64,000 bases of DNA, from assembly GCF_039555335.1 (NCBI RefSeq), contig NC_092644.1, positions 52,665,365-52,729,364 on the forward strand, written 5' to 3'. The notes beneath the pieces were generated by a model. The model saw only the letters and a program-made list of their open reading frames with translations, was not told the DNA's origin and did no database searches. Of this stretch, positions 9,984 to 21,373 are shown in pieces. The stretch's first letter is position 1. Each line of letters begins with the position of its first letter. The position numbers and the translations under genes are program-made. The DNA is from Amphiura filiformis (Eukaryota; Echinodermata; Ophiuroidea; Amphilepidida; Amphiuridae).

Positions 9984-12900
9984 GTAAGTAATAGCAAGGA
10001 GAAAGAAATTTATCAAAGTAGCAGTCGGTTAAGCTATGTAAGCTGTCATAGTTATACCATGCTATCACATATCTTGAAACACAATAGGGTGCATTGCGCA
10101 TGATAGCTACCTCTGGCCATATTGGCCTTTCAGTCATCTCATCTATGATTCTTTTGATGGTATCTTGATGTATTGATATTGTAGTTTATATTTTATTATT
10201 TTTTATGTGAAAATTTTGGGAATAACATAATTGAATGAATGAATGGAAGAATGAATGAAGGAAGGAACAAACAAGAATGTTAAATTTCTGATCCAATGCA
10301 CCATGTTGTGTAGACTCTGTAGCATGCAAATTTAACGACAAGGAAATAAAACAATAACCCACCAATTTTTACAGTCAGAGTTCTGGTAATAGATTCTGAT
10401 AGAGCAGGAGAATGTGGAGATCTAAAGGTTTTGCTTCCTGGGATAGCCAGTGAATTTGTCTCTGGCTGTCTGTCACTTATTTTCCAATGTCTTTCGTTAA
10501 CACTGTCATGTTTTATGCTGGTTAATACATGTAAGATGAATAACAGTTGAAGTGATCAATGGTACATGATGTGAACTGGGCTGGCCTTCTGCAATATATC
10601 ATGATTAAAATGAGGGGCTGAAGGTGCCTACCATACCGAAAAGGGTTCCGGCACGGCAAGATTAATCTTGTCCATTATCGCCTTCGATGATAATATTGCA
10701 ACATTACTATATCATGATGGCATTATTTTACTGTCAACAATATAGCGCCTTTCATATTTAATTTCTTTTTTTTTATAATTTTTGGATTTATAAAGTCCAT
10801 TCTGTCATGTGCACCACACAGGAAATGATTTCATTTGTCAGGATCGCCAATCCAAAAAAACAACTTGGGATTAGGGGTAAAATATTTTTATTTTCCTTCA
10901 TAGTTTTGTAATTGTATACTAAAATTTAATAAAATTTTTCCCATGCTCATTTTCATCCAGCAGACCAGCAGTTATCAACAAATATTCAGATATGTATTTC
11001 TTTACATTGTGATTTATTACAGAGATTTATCCAGTGTGACAGAGAGTGAGAACACTAGCATTCCTATGCTATTGATTGACACAGCTGGCTGTGATTTTCA
11101 TGAATTAGATCTACAGGAAGAATTGTCCAAAGGAAATGAAGGCAAGTGGCTCAGATTTTACTTAGACATACTTTGTTCAATTACTAATAGGCAGAAATAC
11201 TTGGTGCTCTTACTACGTGCATCAATAAAGTCCCAGTTTACACACATAAAAATTCATAAAAGCATGCGCCAGCTCACCGTGCCTAAATATCTGTGCCAAA
11301 GGACGCTTTACCCTTTTGGCCTGCTGTAAAATCTTTGCTCCCCCATTTTGCCTGCCAAAAAGTCTTTACCCTCTTTTTTGTGGCAGTTTGCCTTCATTTA
11401 ATTCACCACCTGGGATACCCTTGGTTATTGCACCACCCTAAACAGGGATTTGGAAATGGATCTAATGCTGGAACTTACTTTTTGTAACTTTGCTATGTGC
11501 GTCTGGAGCTCCCTGGTTTCATCAGGTGACTGACAGAGTCTAGTGGTTCCGGATGTGGCATGGGAGGGTTGCTAGGGGTGGGTTCCAGTATTGGATTTGT
11601 TTTGAAAGCTCTGATTGTGTATTTTGTTTGGCAACTTTTGTAAATGTAAAGGGGTGCAACAATTGCCAAGCATTTCTTTGCTTTTAGCTGCACTTCCCCA
11701 TCTGTTTTTTGTTGTTGCTGTGTTTATTTATTATTTTGTTGTGTTTTTATGATGAAAAAATAAAAAAATATGAATATGAATTGTCCACAGTTTGCTTTAT
11801 TTTTTCACATTGCTCTTTTTACAGGTGAAGCTGACCTTGTGACATTACATGTCAAGAGCTTGATTGAAAGTGGTGTTGATCAGAGTGACATAGCTGTTAT
11901 AGCACCATACAACCTACAGGTTAGTTAGAATCACAGAGATGCACAGGTTTGGATAAGTGCAAAGGAGGTGGTCAGGGCCGGATTTACCTTTTTGGGGGCC
12001 CTTGGCCAGGCAAAAATTTGGAGGCCCCAAATATATTGTGAGGAAGGCATGTGCACTCAATGGCCAAGTTTTGGTCCAGGTATAAGATCGACAGTGGCGT
12101 TGGGAGCATTACAATTAAGAGGGAAACGAGCATAGATTTAACAAGAATTTGCAAACAATTTCAATTTCAGGCTGTTTTAACCCCAAATGAAGGTGAATTT
12201 TGCTATATAACAGCCCAGTGCATGCGAATCGTGCAAAATGTTGCAATTTTGCTCTATACATGGTGTTTTGGGGGGCTAAAAAAGATGCATGTAGTTGCTA
12301 TAGCACCATACAACCTGCAGGATAGTTGGAATCACAACGAAGATTGGGAAAAGAATGAAGGATTGCAAGGGATATACTAGTACTGTATGGAATTGGGTTT
12401 AGGGATAAGAGAGTTGATCAAAGTGACATAGCACCATATCATCTGCAGGTTAGTCAGAATCACAAGGAGTGAGAAAAGAATGAATGATTTCACGGGGTGA
12501 TCATTGGGATAAGGGAGTTGATTATACAAACTGCAGAATTAGTAATTGCTGTGATGAGTGGAAATAACAATGAAGCATTGCACATGGTATATGGGATTAG
12601 ATAAGGGATCCATCCATTGCTTTGTGTCATCAGTTGTAGATTGCAAGGTATGTATGAGATTGGGTTTAAAGAGAAGTGAGCTGACCAGTATGGCTAACTA
12701 TAGCACCATAAAATGTGTGAAACTAGTGGAGTGGGAATAAGACTGAAGGATTTCAATGGATAAAAGGGTTAGCTTCTTTTTTAATTGGCGAAGCCACTGT
12801 ATTCTATTTCCGGTATATTCTTTCATTTCAATTGCCATTGGTTCAAGATTTGGACCAAACCATTTAATATTTTGTTATTATTTTTTCCAGGTTGATCTGT

Positions 12901-15900
12901 TAAGGTTACGGCTATCCAATCAATACCCCAAGCTAGAAATCAAATCTGTAGATGGTTTCCAAGGAAGGGAAAAAGAGGCTGTGGTTATTTCTCTTGTAAG
13001 ATCTAATCAAAAAGGTAGGTGTATGTGTTAGTAGGGGGTGTGTGTCAGGTGTGCACTGGTGGCACCCGTTTTCTGTATACAACCAGGGACATGAATGAGT
13101 CCTACAATGTATTTACCTGTAGGGCACACAGTCAAACAGGGATATTCCTGGTTCCATGTAGTGCTTTTAAAGCTATGCAACTGGTGTGTGTGTGTTTAAA
13201 AAAATACTCAGAAAGGGCATAGGGGATAATATCCACAGTTAATAACAATAATAAGTAATACAAGACATTTATAAAGTGCTAGTGTGCAAAAAAGTCTCTT
13301 AGCGCTACAGAGGATAAAAAAACAGTATAAAATCACATGATTGGAGTACCCAAAGTATATAAACTACATTACAAACTTAAAACTACTATTCCCCAAACAG
13401 TTACCCTGAAACTGTTTCATTTGTGTGTGGACTTTGTGAACTATTGCCACGTTTGTCGATAAAAACATATAGGGGTGTGTGTGTGTAATTGATTTTACTT
13501 TACATGATCCAAGTAATGGACTTAAACTAGGGTATATGTCTAAGTATTGTACACCTCATACATTCAGAATGCAAGCATTCCACATATATGTTTGATAACC
13601 TATCCAGGGACATTCGCTTCAGGTTAAGTGTCCTTGGAAAGGCAGTGATACAAAGGTGTGTGGACACAGGTACCTGAAGTCACACCTGGGCGTGGGGTAT
13701 GTGTGTAGGTACAGGTGTCAGACACATAATTATGATCTATGGACCAAATGAATGGCGATTCATTTACTGTCTTTGTGCTACAAATTACCCTTCCTTCACT
13801 TAAGGTTTTAAGTGTTGCATGCTATTTACAGCAAATCTTGAATGACTAGGCGTACTTACTTTGATCTGCAATCTTTTTAATTATACAGGAGAAGTTGGAT
13901 TTCTCTCTGAAGATAGACGCATAAATGTTGCCATCACAAGAGCAAGGCGCCACCTAGCAGTTATTTGTGATTCAGAAACGGTTAGCCATCATGAGTTTCT
14001 CAAGAGCCTGATTGAATATCTTATGGCTAAAGGAGAAGTGAGGACTGCCTTTGAATACCAACAAGGTACAGTGGACATATCATACTTACTATACTGTTTT
14101 TATCTGGTACAGTCAGTGTCTTGGTAATTCTTACTGAGAGGCACTTGTCTAGTGTAACATGAGATCTTTAAAAGACAGAAGAGACTCCCACCGTCTAAAA
14201 TTTACCCAGGGACTTGGTAGCAATGTGAGAACTGGTCATCTGCTCCCTACTACAAGGTAGAGTTCTTAGAAACTCTCAAAGATTGTTGCAATTGCCAGCC
14301 AAAACCATGCACTTCAACTATAGTCCAGTTCTTTATTTGATGTCCCTTCTTAAATGTGTAATTGCCCTATTTACCATTTGTGTGTAGTTTAGGGTGGGTG
14401 TGGTCAGCTTTTCATTCAGTTATGTGCTTTGTGATTTTGATATGTGCAAAAGTACAATATAATATTTTTGATTTTCACACCTGCATGCAGGCCAATATAT
14501 ATTTTTTATTGTATTTTTGATCTTTATTAATTTTTATGTCCCTAGATTTCCATGAAATTACTTTGAAATGTCTGTGTGTAAGGCAATAGAAACAAATTAG
14601 TTTGATCTTTCGATCAACCATCGATGCTTGATTGATCCTTATTATTTATGAAATCAATTAATTTACCATTATTAATTCTTTGCCTGTATTGATATTGAAA
14701 AGTATAAATTTAGAAATAATTCTGATTAATTTATAGTCGTTAGTACATTAACAACAAGCATCGAAGCAGCATTGACGGTCGATCCAAAGATCAAACAAAT
14801 TTGTTTCTGGTGCCTAAATGCACTTTTTTGACTTCCTTATTATCATTTTGATTAGGCCCCCCCCCCCAGTGACTGACTTAAATGCCCAAGCAGTAGTTAG
14901 GTCAAATAAGACAGTTTTACTAGTTTTAATACTAGTTCAGATTTGACACTGCCAATTACCTATTAATAAGAATAACATTTAACTTATTTCTTCATCAGAT
15001 ATGAACTCAGCCTTACTAGATGTGTCCCGTCCTGACTATCTTGTGTTCAAAAAACAGCATACGACTTCAACAGAGAAAAGTAACAAAGGTGCAAGACCTA
15101 AGCAACCTAAGACCAGGAAGCAAGACCATGGTCACAAGACCACACAGCATCATGACAGAAAGAAACCAGATGACAAGAGGAAATTAGAAGGCAGTATCAG
15201 TGGCAAGAAGGTTACATCAGAGGATGTCCAGGAGTCTATAGAAGATATTCCTGGCTATGTGGAACTCAAGAAACAGATTGATGAGTTTGTTGCTGATAAG
15301 GAAAGGTCACGGATGGAGTTCTCCTCTGGACTCACTTCAAGAGAAAGATATATTGTACATGAGGTATGACAAGTCAAGATTGGTCTTTTTTAAAGAATCT
15401 TAAAATATCTTGCTTTTAAGTTAACCCTAACCCCACCAAACCTCAAAAAACTTAAATCACAGCAATGCCGCCATGGCCCGAGACACCCTCTCTGCTGCTG
15501 ACTGGAGCCCAGCCAGACCCTAGTGGGGAGTTCAAGATTGGTCTTTTTTAAAGAATCTTAAAATATCTTGCTTTTTAAGTTAACCCTAACCCCACCAAAC
15601 CTCAAAAAACTTAAATCACAGCAATGCCGCCATGGCCCGAGACACCCTCTCTGCTGCTGACTGGAGCCCAGCCAGACCCTAGTGGGGAGTTGAGAGTTAT
15701 CGTGCGCCCACAAAGACCCAAAGCCGAGGCAATGACGCGACTCGCGAGAGCAAACAAGGGGGGTGGGTCTGGGCCAAATTTTTACAAGCCATATCTCCAA
15801 AACCGCTTGAAGTTGAGCATTACTATTTTTCCATGTGTTCATTATGCCCATAGAGGTATTCTAGAAATGGAATGACCCGGTTAATAAATGTGTATCACTT

Positions 15901-17165
15901 GTGGAGAGAGAAATTGGACTCTATAATGTACTCGCACTAAGAATAAGATGTTGATGTGTCCAATGCACAAACCCTGCAGGGAGCTGCAGGGGAAGTGCAT
16001 CAGATACATCAACATTCAGCACAAGTGTATATTGTGTTCAGCTCTTGAGCAACAAGTGATATGCATTTATTAACCTATTTCATACACGACAAAGAATTTT
16101 GGCAGCAACGTCTGCTATTCTTTATAACTAACTAAAATACTAAAAATGCCTTAAAATTTGACCAATACCAATGCACCCACCTTCAAGAAAAATGGATCAA
16201 CCATGCAAGACGCGAACACACGTGTAGTATGCAAAACTGCACATCAATTTTTGTTTTATCCTTTAGTATTTCATAATCACTAAGATAATTGTGTCATTTT
16301 TCTTTCCATGTTCCAGCTTGCTGAGCAGACCGGTGTAGCCCATCAGAGCACAGGGGAAGGTTCAGAAAGGCACATCACAGTAAGCAAGATGATCACCCAT
16401 GCAGGTCACAAGCAGGCAAAAACTGGCAATAAGGTTGATGAAAATAACAAGGAACACAGCAAGGTGACTGTTAAGGAGTTGAAGCGCGCAATCAAAGAAA
16501 TTGAAACGGAAAACAAAATGAGTGTTCTTGCCGAGTTGCCCACCATGGAAAATGAACCAAGCAATGAGCATAGTACTGAAATAGTTGATAACAAACAAGT
16601 TTCTGGTAATCACAACAATGCTAATGCTACAAGGACGTTATACAAAGATGACGGCACATTGCCGTGTAAATACTGTGGTGTAGGACTCCTCCCAGGTAAT
16701 CATCTACTTCATGAAATACACTGTGAGAAAATACACGAAGAGAAACTTCAGAAAGCTAAAAGACAACAAGCCAAACGGAAGATCGATAAAAGCAAGCAAA
16801 AACAGGCATTAGAAAACACTAAAGAAGAGGACTTTGATAAACTGATCGCAATGGCTAAGAAAGCGGATAATGTATGCAATTATCGGAAATGCAAAGAAAA
16901 GATCACAGCTTTGGGGCAATTGTGTGAATTTTGCAATAAAAGGTATTGTTTTAGTCATCATATCCCAGAAGTACATGGATGTGGGGATATGGCCAGGGCT
17001 AAAGCAAGGCAGATCACCAGGCAGCAGAAAGTGGTCACCCCAGGGAGTGGCAAGAAGGAGAAGAAAGTCGATCCAGCTCATAAGGCTCATTTGGAGAGAA
17101 AATTAGATGCAAAATTGAGCGAAATGGGACAAAAAAGAGGTAGAAAATCAGGAAAAAAGAAATGA
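9801..17165 (+). CDS. IGHMBP2: IGHMBP2/SMUBP2-like DNA/RNA helicase, 3' seven exons
   Basis: Exons are 9801-9983, 11023-11141, 11825-11919, 12891-13014, 13889-14065, 14999-15363 and 16317-17165. Reading phase is continuous through all junctions and gives about 636 residues plus stop. The order of motifs matches IGHMBP2, a 5'-3' superfamily-1B helicase of the Upf1 group that acts on ribosome- and tRNA-associated RNA. Visible are [16 protein letters not shown] (motif V), [11 protein letters not shown] (motif VI), an R3H domain with the R-x3-H signature RYIVH, and an AN1 zinc finger with [16 protein letters not shown]. The N-terminal half, with the Walker A motif, must lie before base 1. One intron starts with GC. 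A C2HC-like finger precedes the AN1 finger. The identification is firm; the 5' end is missing only because of the window limit. Confidence 0.95.
9984..11022 (+). other. IGHMBP2 intron, no further feature
   Basis: About 1 kb of AT-rich intron containing a GAATGAATGGAAGAATGAAT-like short repeat near 10230. No gene or clear transposon is seen. Confidence 0.6.
11023..11141 (+). CDS. IGHMBP2: IGHMBP2 exon ending in a GC donor
   Basis: Acceptor TTATTACAG. It encodes [17 protein letters not shown] and EELSKGNE. The only donor that keeps the frame is GAAG|GCAAGT at 11142, a GC donor with the strong flanking consensus usual for GC-AG introns. Joining to 11825 restores the conserved G-N-E-G-E run. Confidence 0.9.
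11825..11919 (+). CDS. IGHMBP2: IGHMBP2 exon: IAPYNLQ segment
   Basis: Acceptor TTTTTACAG, donor CAG|GTTAGT. It encodes [15 protein letters not shown], then [11 protein letters not shown]. Its 3' end and the following intron start are echoed several times downstream (12290-12760). Confidence 0.93.
11973..12285. mobile_element. Partial hAT MITE related to 9213-9592
   Basis: It begins CAGGGCCGGATTTACC like the first copy and follows its body (GAGGCCCCAAA, ATGGTGTTTTG) but lacks the right terminal repeat. It lies in the intron after the IAPYNLQ exon, directly before the exon echoes. Confidence 0.8.
12287..12765 (+). repeat. Degenerate tandem copies of an exon-intron boundary
   Basis: ATAGCACCATA plus following bases, seen at the end of the exon at 11899, recurs at about 12300, 12428 and 12700. 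The copies at 12300 and 12428 keep CCTGCAGG or TCTGCAGGTTAGT, resembling the CTACAGGTTAGT splice donor. The downstream intron words AATCACAA and AAAGAATGAA are copied too. No copy is in frame with a usable acceptor that I can see, so they are treated as intronic duplications. Confidence 0.75.
12891..13014 (+). CDS. IGHMBP2: IGHMBP2 exon: helicase motif V
   Basis: Acceptor TTTTTTCCAG, donor AAAG|GTAGGT. It encodes [20 protein letters not shown], containing the motif V region of superfamily-1 helicases. Confidence 0.95.
13255..13320. repeat. Short SINE/LINE-tail-like fragment
   Basis: CATTTATAAAGTGCT followed by TCTCTTAGCGCTACAGAGG resembles the 'TTATAAAGCGC ... GCGCTTTACA' ends common in animal SINEs. 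It is too short for a firm class. Confidence 0.35.
13889..14065 (+). CDS. IGHMBP2: IGHMBP2 exon: helicase motif VI
   Basis: Acceptor TTATACAG, donor CAAG|GTACAG. It encodes [20 protein letters not shown] followed by AVICDSETV and [22 protein letters not shown] is the arginine-finger motif VI. Confidence 0.96.
14582..14814. mobile_element. PIF/Harbinger-like MITE, TAA target duplication
   Basis: Inverted ends of about 35-40 bp share AGAAACAAATT, then GTTTGATCTTT, and are flanked on each side by TAA. The 3-bp TWA duplication fits PIF/Harbinger. It is 233 bp, non-coding and intronic. Confidence 0.75.
14999..15363 (+). CDS. IGHMBP2: IGHMBP2 exon: basic linker and start of R3H domain
   Basis: Acceptor TTCATCAG, donor GAG|GTATGA. 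A lysine-rich low-complexity linker ([15 protein letters not shown]) is followed by [20 protein letters not shown] and [11 protein letters not shown], with the R-x3-H signature of the R3H nucleic-acid-binding domain. The R3H domain is completed by the next exon. Confidence 0.93.
15374..15690. repeat. Recent 158-bp tandem duplication in intron
   Basis: TCAAGATTGGTC at 15374 recurs at 15532, and the 158 bp between are nearly identical in both copies, with one added T in a homopolymer. The copies carry GCCGCCATGGCCCGAGACAC. The duplication is intronic, just after the R3H exon donor. Confidence 0.9.
15879..16075. mobile_element. Foldback element in last IGHMBP2 intron
   Basis: GGTTAATAAATG and its complement CATTTATTAACC bound about 200 bp. 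A second inverted pair (AGATGTTGATGTGTCC with the region before CATCAACAT) lies inside. No coding content is seen. No clear target duplication was found. Confidence 0.65.
16317..17165 (+). CDS. IGHMBP2: IGHMBP2 last exon: R3H end, C2HC-like finger, AN1 finger
   Basis: Acceptor CATGTTCCAG. It encodes 282 residues to TGA at 17163-17165. [12 protein letters not shown] ends the R3H domain. [20 protein letters not shown] followed by HC forms an extra C-x2-C...H...C finger. [20 protein letters not shown] leads into the AN1 finger ([22 protein letters not shown]). The tail is very basic ([17 protein letters not shown]). Confidence 0.96.
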   Translation, partial: LAEQTGVAHQSTGEGSERHITVSKMITHAGHKQAKTGNKVDENNKEHSKVTVKELKRAIKEIETENKMSVLAELPTMENEPSNEHSTEIVDNKQVSGNHNNANATRTLYKDDGTLPCKYCGVGLLPGNHLLHEIHCEKIHEEKLQKAKRQQAKRKIDKSKQKQALENTKEEDFDKLIAMAKKADNVCNYRKCKEKITALGQLCEFCNKRYCFSHHIPEVHGCGDMARAKARQITRQQKVVTPGSGKKEKKVDPAHKAHLERKLDAKLSEMGQKRGRKSGKKK

Positions 17166-17541
17166 TTGATATGTAGGCAATATTTTGATTTGTTGTGTTC
17201 ATTGGAGGGGTCAAATTGTTTATCCCTGGAATCAAACTGGGGTGTATTTCACAAACATTTACAATGCATTCATAAATGGTATTCGTGAGGCAGTGAACCA
17301 CCAGCAGCTGACCTTTGAAGTATGTTTCATGCATTGATTGTTGTCAATGCACCAATGCAAATTCACATATGTGACACGATTAAGGAAATGAGTCGGATGT
17401 CGCTAATATTGATTTTGAGATATTGGCAAAGAAGGTGTCAAAATTCTTTTGTTTTCTACTGTTTTCAGCGATTGATAAATGGACTTAACTAAGCAAAGAA
17501 AATTCATATCAACAAGGGTTTTCAGTTTCTGAAAGCTCTAA
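17166..17541. other. Intergenic / IGHMBP2 3' flank
   Basis: No gene is seen. I found no canonical AATAAA within the first few hundred bases, so the polyadenylation site cannot be placed. Confidence 0.5.
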
Positions 17542-18329
17542 GGGCGAATTCCTCGACGCGTGGCTTAGCAATTGGCTTGTCTAGCCTCCAGGCTTAAGAG
17601 GTCGTAAGACCAGGCTTAACTGAAAACGTATTTCCCAAGCACGGCTACCATAGCCTCGAGGCTTCGTTAGCCCGTGGGCCAGGCTTGTAGGATTAGCCGC
17701 AGGCTTTAGTAAAATTTGCATTTCTCGAAATCAGTCTTCTGTAGCCGTAGTCTTCGCAAGCCTGTTAGACCAGGCTTACAGCGGCTTTTCTTGGCCCTGC
17801 CTCAGAGCATGTCTTAGGTCGTAAGCCTTGGTCTATTTCAATTTACAAATTATTTAAATTGTAACGCAAAGTGTATCTTTCATATTTTGACGGTCTTTCA
17901 ATTAACATGAGTAAGCAGTCGCATAACTAGGGGGGTGGAGCGGGGGAGCTCTTGGTAAATTAGGCTTAAACTTCTGAGAGTTATAAAACCTCATATTTGG
18001 TCATTTTAACCTTAAAAACTCAATTTTTAAGGTTAAATAAATTACATTTATCCCACTTTTGTACCATTGGCCTATATGTCACCAGCTTTAATAGCTTTAA
18101 TGGCATTTGTACCATTTTTTCAATCCCACCTCCCCCACGCCAATGTTCCGGGACACTTTCCAAGCAGATCCCATAACTCCTCAGACCCACTCCACCCCTT
18201 ACAAACCCAAACAGCATGAACGATGCCTGCCCCTCATTTATTATGTTTGCCCCCGCTTTCCCCTACCCCACCCCCAAATGAATGATGATTTTTTTAACAA
18301 CGAATATAATTTTAAAGAAAATCTTTTAT

Positions 18330-18428
<99 letters not shown>

Positions 18429-19298
18429 AATACCATCACCATCACCATCATCATCATCATCATCATCATGAAGACCTATATGATACCACCTGTCCCTATC
18501 CAAGCCTTAATAGTTTGATACTCGTACTTTTCATAAGTAGGCCTATTACAATATTATTTTGGAGTGCCTATATTATACCAGGTTGGACATCAATTTAATA
18601 CAATAGAAGAACGACAAAATTGGTAAAGATATAGTAAATATTTGACACGAATTAATAATGCATGCAGTATTAAAACTGAATTTATGGATAAGATGCATAT
18701 AATATTGCTATATCTTCTACTTAAATAATTACAAATATTGTACCAACAGTAACTTCATGTGAGATCTGAGAAGACTACTGATATCAGCAGTAGATAGCAC
18801 GTTGATTGCTTTCCTTTTTAGGGGAATCACAGATTCCTTTCCATTAGGCTTAACAGTTTTACCCTTTTTGGGATGCAAAGAAAAAACCACGAGTATAAAG
18901 CATATAGGCCTACTTACATAAAAGACACAAAAACAGACACAATATTCTTGCATCAAGTTGTGTACGGTATAAGCCCAAGCACAAGACCGTGGGTCCAGGC
19001 TAGTATTTGCGCCGGGAACATTGCGATAATGAGACGGCAACCTTGTTAGTACGGTAAACCGTGAGGACCACAGCTTATGTACATCTATACCTCCAACAGC
19101 CTATACAATTAAGTCGCTGGTTGAAAGGGACGAGGTTGTCATGCGTTAAGCCTGCCAGGCCACTAAGACTAGGTTGAATTTGCGTTGAAGAAATCCGGCT
19201 AGAGTTAAGACTCGGGCTTCAAGAGCGGGCTAGGCTTAGTAGCCTCAAGGCCACCTTAAGACTACGGCTTAATAAGACTCCTGTCGGGAAACTCGCCC
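17542..19298. mobile_element. 1.76-kb TIR element, PIF/Harbinger-like, TAA flanks
   Basis: The left end GGGCGAATTCCTCGAC and the complement of the right end (GGGCGAGTTTCCCGAC) match at 13 of 16 positions, with TAA on both sides. Subterminal modules rich in AGGCTTA and TAAGCC words occur on both arms in opposite orientation. The centre holds a long ATC microsatellite. No transposase frame is present, so it would be non-autonomous. Confidence 0.65.
18329..18471. repeat. ATC/GAT trinucleotide microsatellite
   Basis: About 140 bp of nearly pure ATC repeats with a few ATG/ATA interruptions. In other frames it spells poly-His or poly-Met; these are not genes. Confidence 0.95.
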
Positions 19299-19301
19299 TA
19301 A

Positions 19302-20190
19302 ATGTCCTCTTTAGAATCATATTTAAAACTCATTTTCGACCAGGGTCGACATGTGACTCATTCCCCTTGATCATGTCACATATTACTACTTGACGCACAT
19401 ACATCTATGTAGCTTGGTCAATTCAATTATGGGTGCCCAAAACTAGGCTACAAGTGATTGACTTTTATGTTACTTTTGATTTTGGTAATTTGTATATACC
19501 TTTATAACAAAATACCTTCATAACAACGATGGTTTTATGTTTATGAATGAGTATAATGACTAATATGATCCTGTTGATGTGCAAATGACAAAAATCATTG
19601 CACTTGCCCTTTATTTTTCCCATCACAATGCACTCACTCTTCGGGGTCAAATTTAAAGGGCATATGCATTTATTTTTGTCATGTGCACTATACTCTGATC
19701 ATCTCGTAAGAGACAGGACTCATAACATCGTGGATTGATATAGAATGGCGTACACACATCTGGGCGCTGGGTGCAGCACCTGCAAAATTTTATCATACCG
19801 ACCACCACCTGTAGAAATCCTAAGGACTTTTCCAACTTGCATGTGTTTTTAGTACTCTCCACATGTACTTTTTGCATGAAATTTAGTCAGAATTAAACAA
19901 ATTAAAGCACTGACACAAAATGATTTGTGCATCAAGATTCAATGGCTGCAACATTTATGGTAGCTTCAGAACTCAACCACCAGCACCCTGGCAGATGTTG
20001 CGGTTGGGCCTGGTTTATATTGTTTGGACAAATTAAAACATGTGACACTGCTGGTTCTGCAGGTAGTCTGGTTTTGAACCCTTCGCTTGTATTCCTCCTT
20101 TGAATTGTACTATTTTGCATTGAAAATGTAGTTTCACTTTCATAAAAGCGCCTTAAAATGATTTACCTCACCAAGGCGGTAATTAAGTTT
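19302..20190. other. Intergenic DNA with dispersed repeat fragments
   Basis: No gene is seen. 19711-19790 (GATTGATATAGAATGGCG) resembles 58976-59040. 19815-19900 (GACTTTTCCAACTTGCA) resembles 21855-21930. Both are old interspersed repeats of unknown class. Confidence 0.55.
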
Positions 20191-20193
20191 GGT

Positions 20194-20360
20194 ATGCCAA
20201 AATTGTGGAAAATTATAATGCTAGATATTTTCTTTGTTTGTTATAATTGACCTGTTTAATATTTTTATATTAAATGCCAAAAGTGTGGAAAATGATAATG
20301 CTAATGATAATATTTTCTTTGTTTGTTATAATTGGCCTGTTTAATATTTTTATATTAAAT
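20194..20360. repeat. 80-90-bp tandem duplication
   Basis: ATGCCAAAATTGTGGAAAAT at 20194 recurs at 20274 and both are followed by TTTGTTTGTTATAATTG and TTTAATATTTTTATATTAAA. The second copy has a 10-bp insertion. Confidence 0.88.
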
Positions 20361-20916
20361 TATTTTACATTGGAAAAAAATGTGTAGCTGTGTACTTCTT
20401 TCGATTCATAGACATTGGTTACCCTATGTTGCCATAGATAGGGGAGGATATTTTATATTGCTCCTGGCAAATTGAAACCCAATAGTGTTGTAGCCTGAAA
20501 AATAGTGTGACAACTCTTGAACACGGAATAAAACAAGACATTGTCCTTAATGCAGCATCATCCTAGTGGCACAATTCATATTCCATTGAATGCATTGTCA
20601 CATGATTTTGCATTCCTCAATTTCGCCAATCGCACGGTCATCTCAAAATGAGTTTCTACCCGCAAAGTGTGTGCTGTGTGTGGGTATGCCTGTCAGACGT
20701 GTTTTATTACCACATACGCTTTGCAAAAGCCTTCTTTTGGTGTGTTGCTTCGAAAGTGAGAGAAACAAAAATTCATGTGTTGCGCATGTATTTGCAGGGA
20801 GAACCTCATTTTGGTAGCAAAGGGTGAATAGAGTGAAAATGAAAATTCATGGCGAACAATACCCTTACCTGTAAACAGTCTTTGATCACCATACTGCGTT
20901 AGCTACTCCCCATTCC

Positions 20917-21373
20917 AGAAAAATACAGCACTAATTTTGGGGGATTAACAAAAATATTAAACCAGTTCTCCAAAAATGAAATAGTTCACTATTTTACTAT
21001 CAGACTTGGAACAAGTCTTAAGCATTCAAAATATTGAGTATATGCCAAAATTTTGGCTCTAATTCTCACTTTTGTGTTACTATATTTAAATGATTGGTAA
21101 TAAAATGAAACATGTCTTCCAGAATTTAGAATGCATAACCTGAAATTAGTCATAGTAATTTAGCACAAGTCTTTGGGCTTGATTGTCACAGCAAAAGAAA
21201 AACACAGTAAAATGAATGTTTTTTGACCAAAAAAACAAAAATTAGCAGAATATTAAAATTTTACTTTTATTGCCAGTTGCAACTAACTAAAGGCTTAGGA
21301 TTTAACTATGTTTCATATGGCAAAACAATCTTTTTTATCCCCCAAAATAGTTCTGTATTTTTCTGGAATGTTA
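20917..21373. mobile_element. Foldback element
   Basis: CATTCCAGAAAAATACAG and CTGTATTTTTCTGGAATG are exact inverted ends, followed inwards by TTTTGGGGGAT and its complement. About 455 bp, with no coding content. Confidence 0.75.

Noticed and set aside
9409..9987. 192-codon open frame running into the IGHMBP2 exon
   Set aside because: Its first part reads through the hAT MITE; a good acceptor at 9800 shows that the real exon starts at 9801.
18282..18518. Poly-His / poly-Met reading frames
   Set aside because: They are translations of an ATC microsatellite inside a non-coding element; no gene context.
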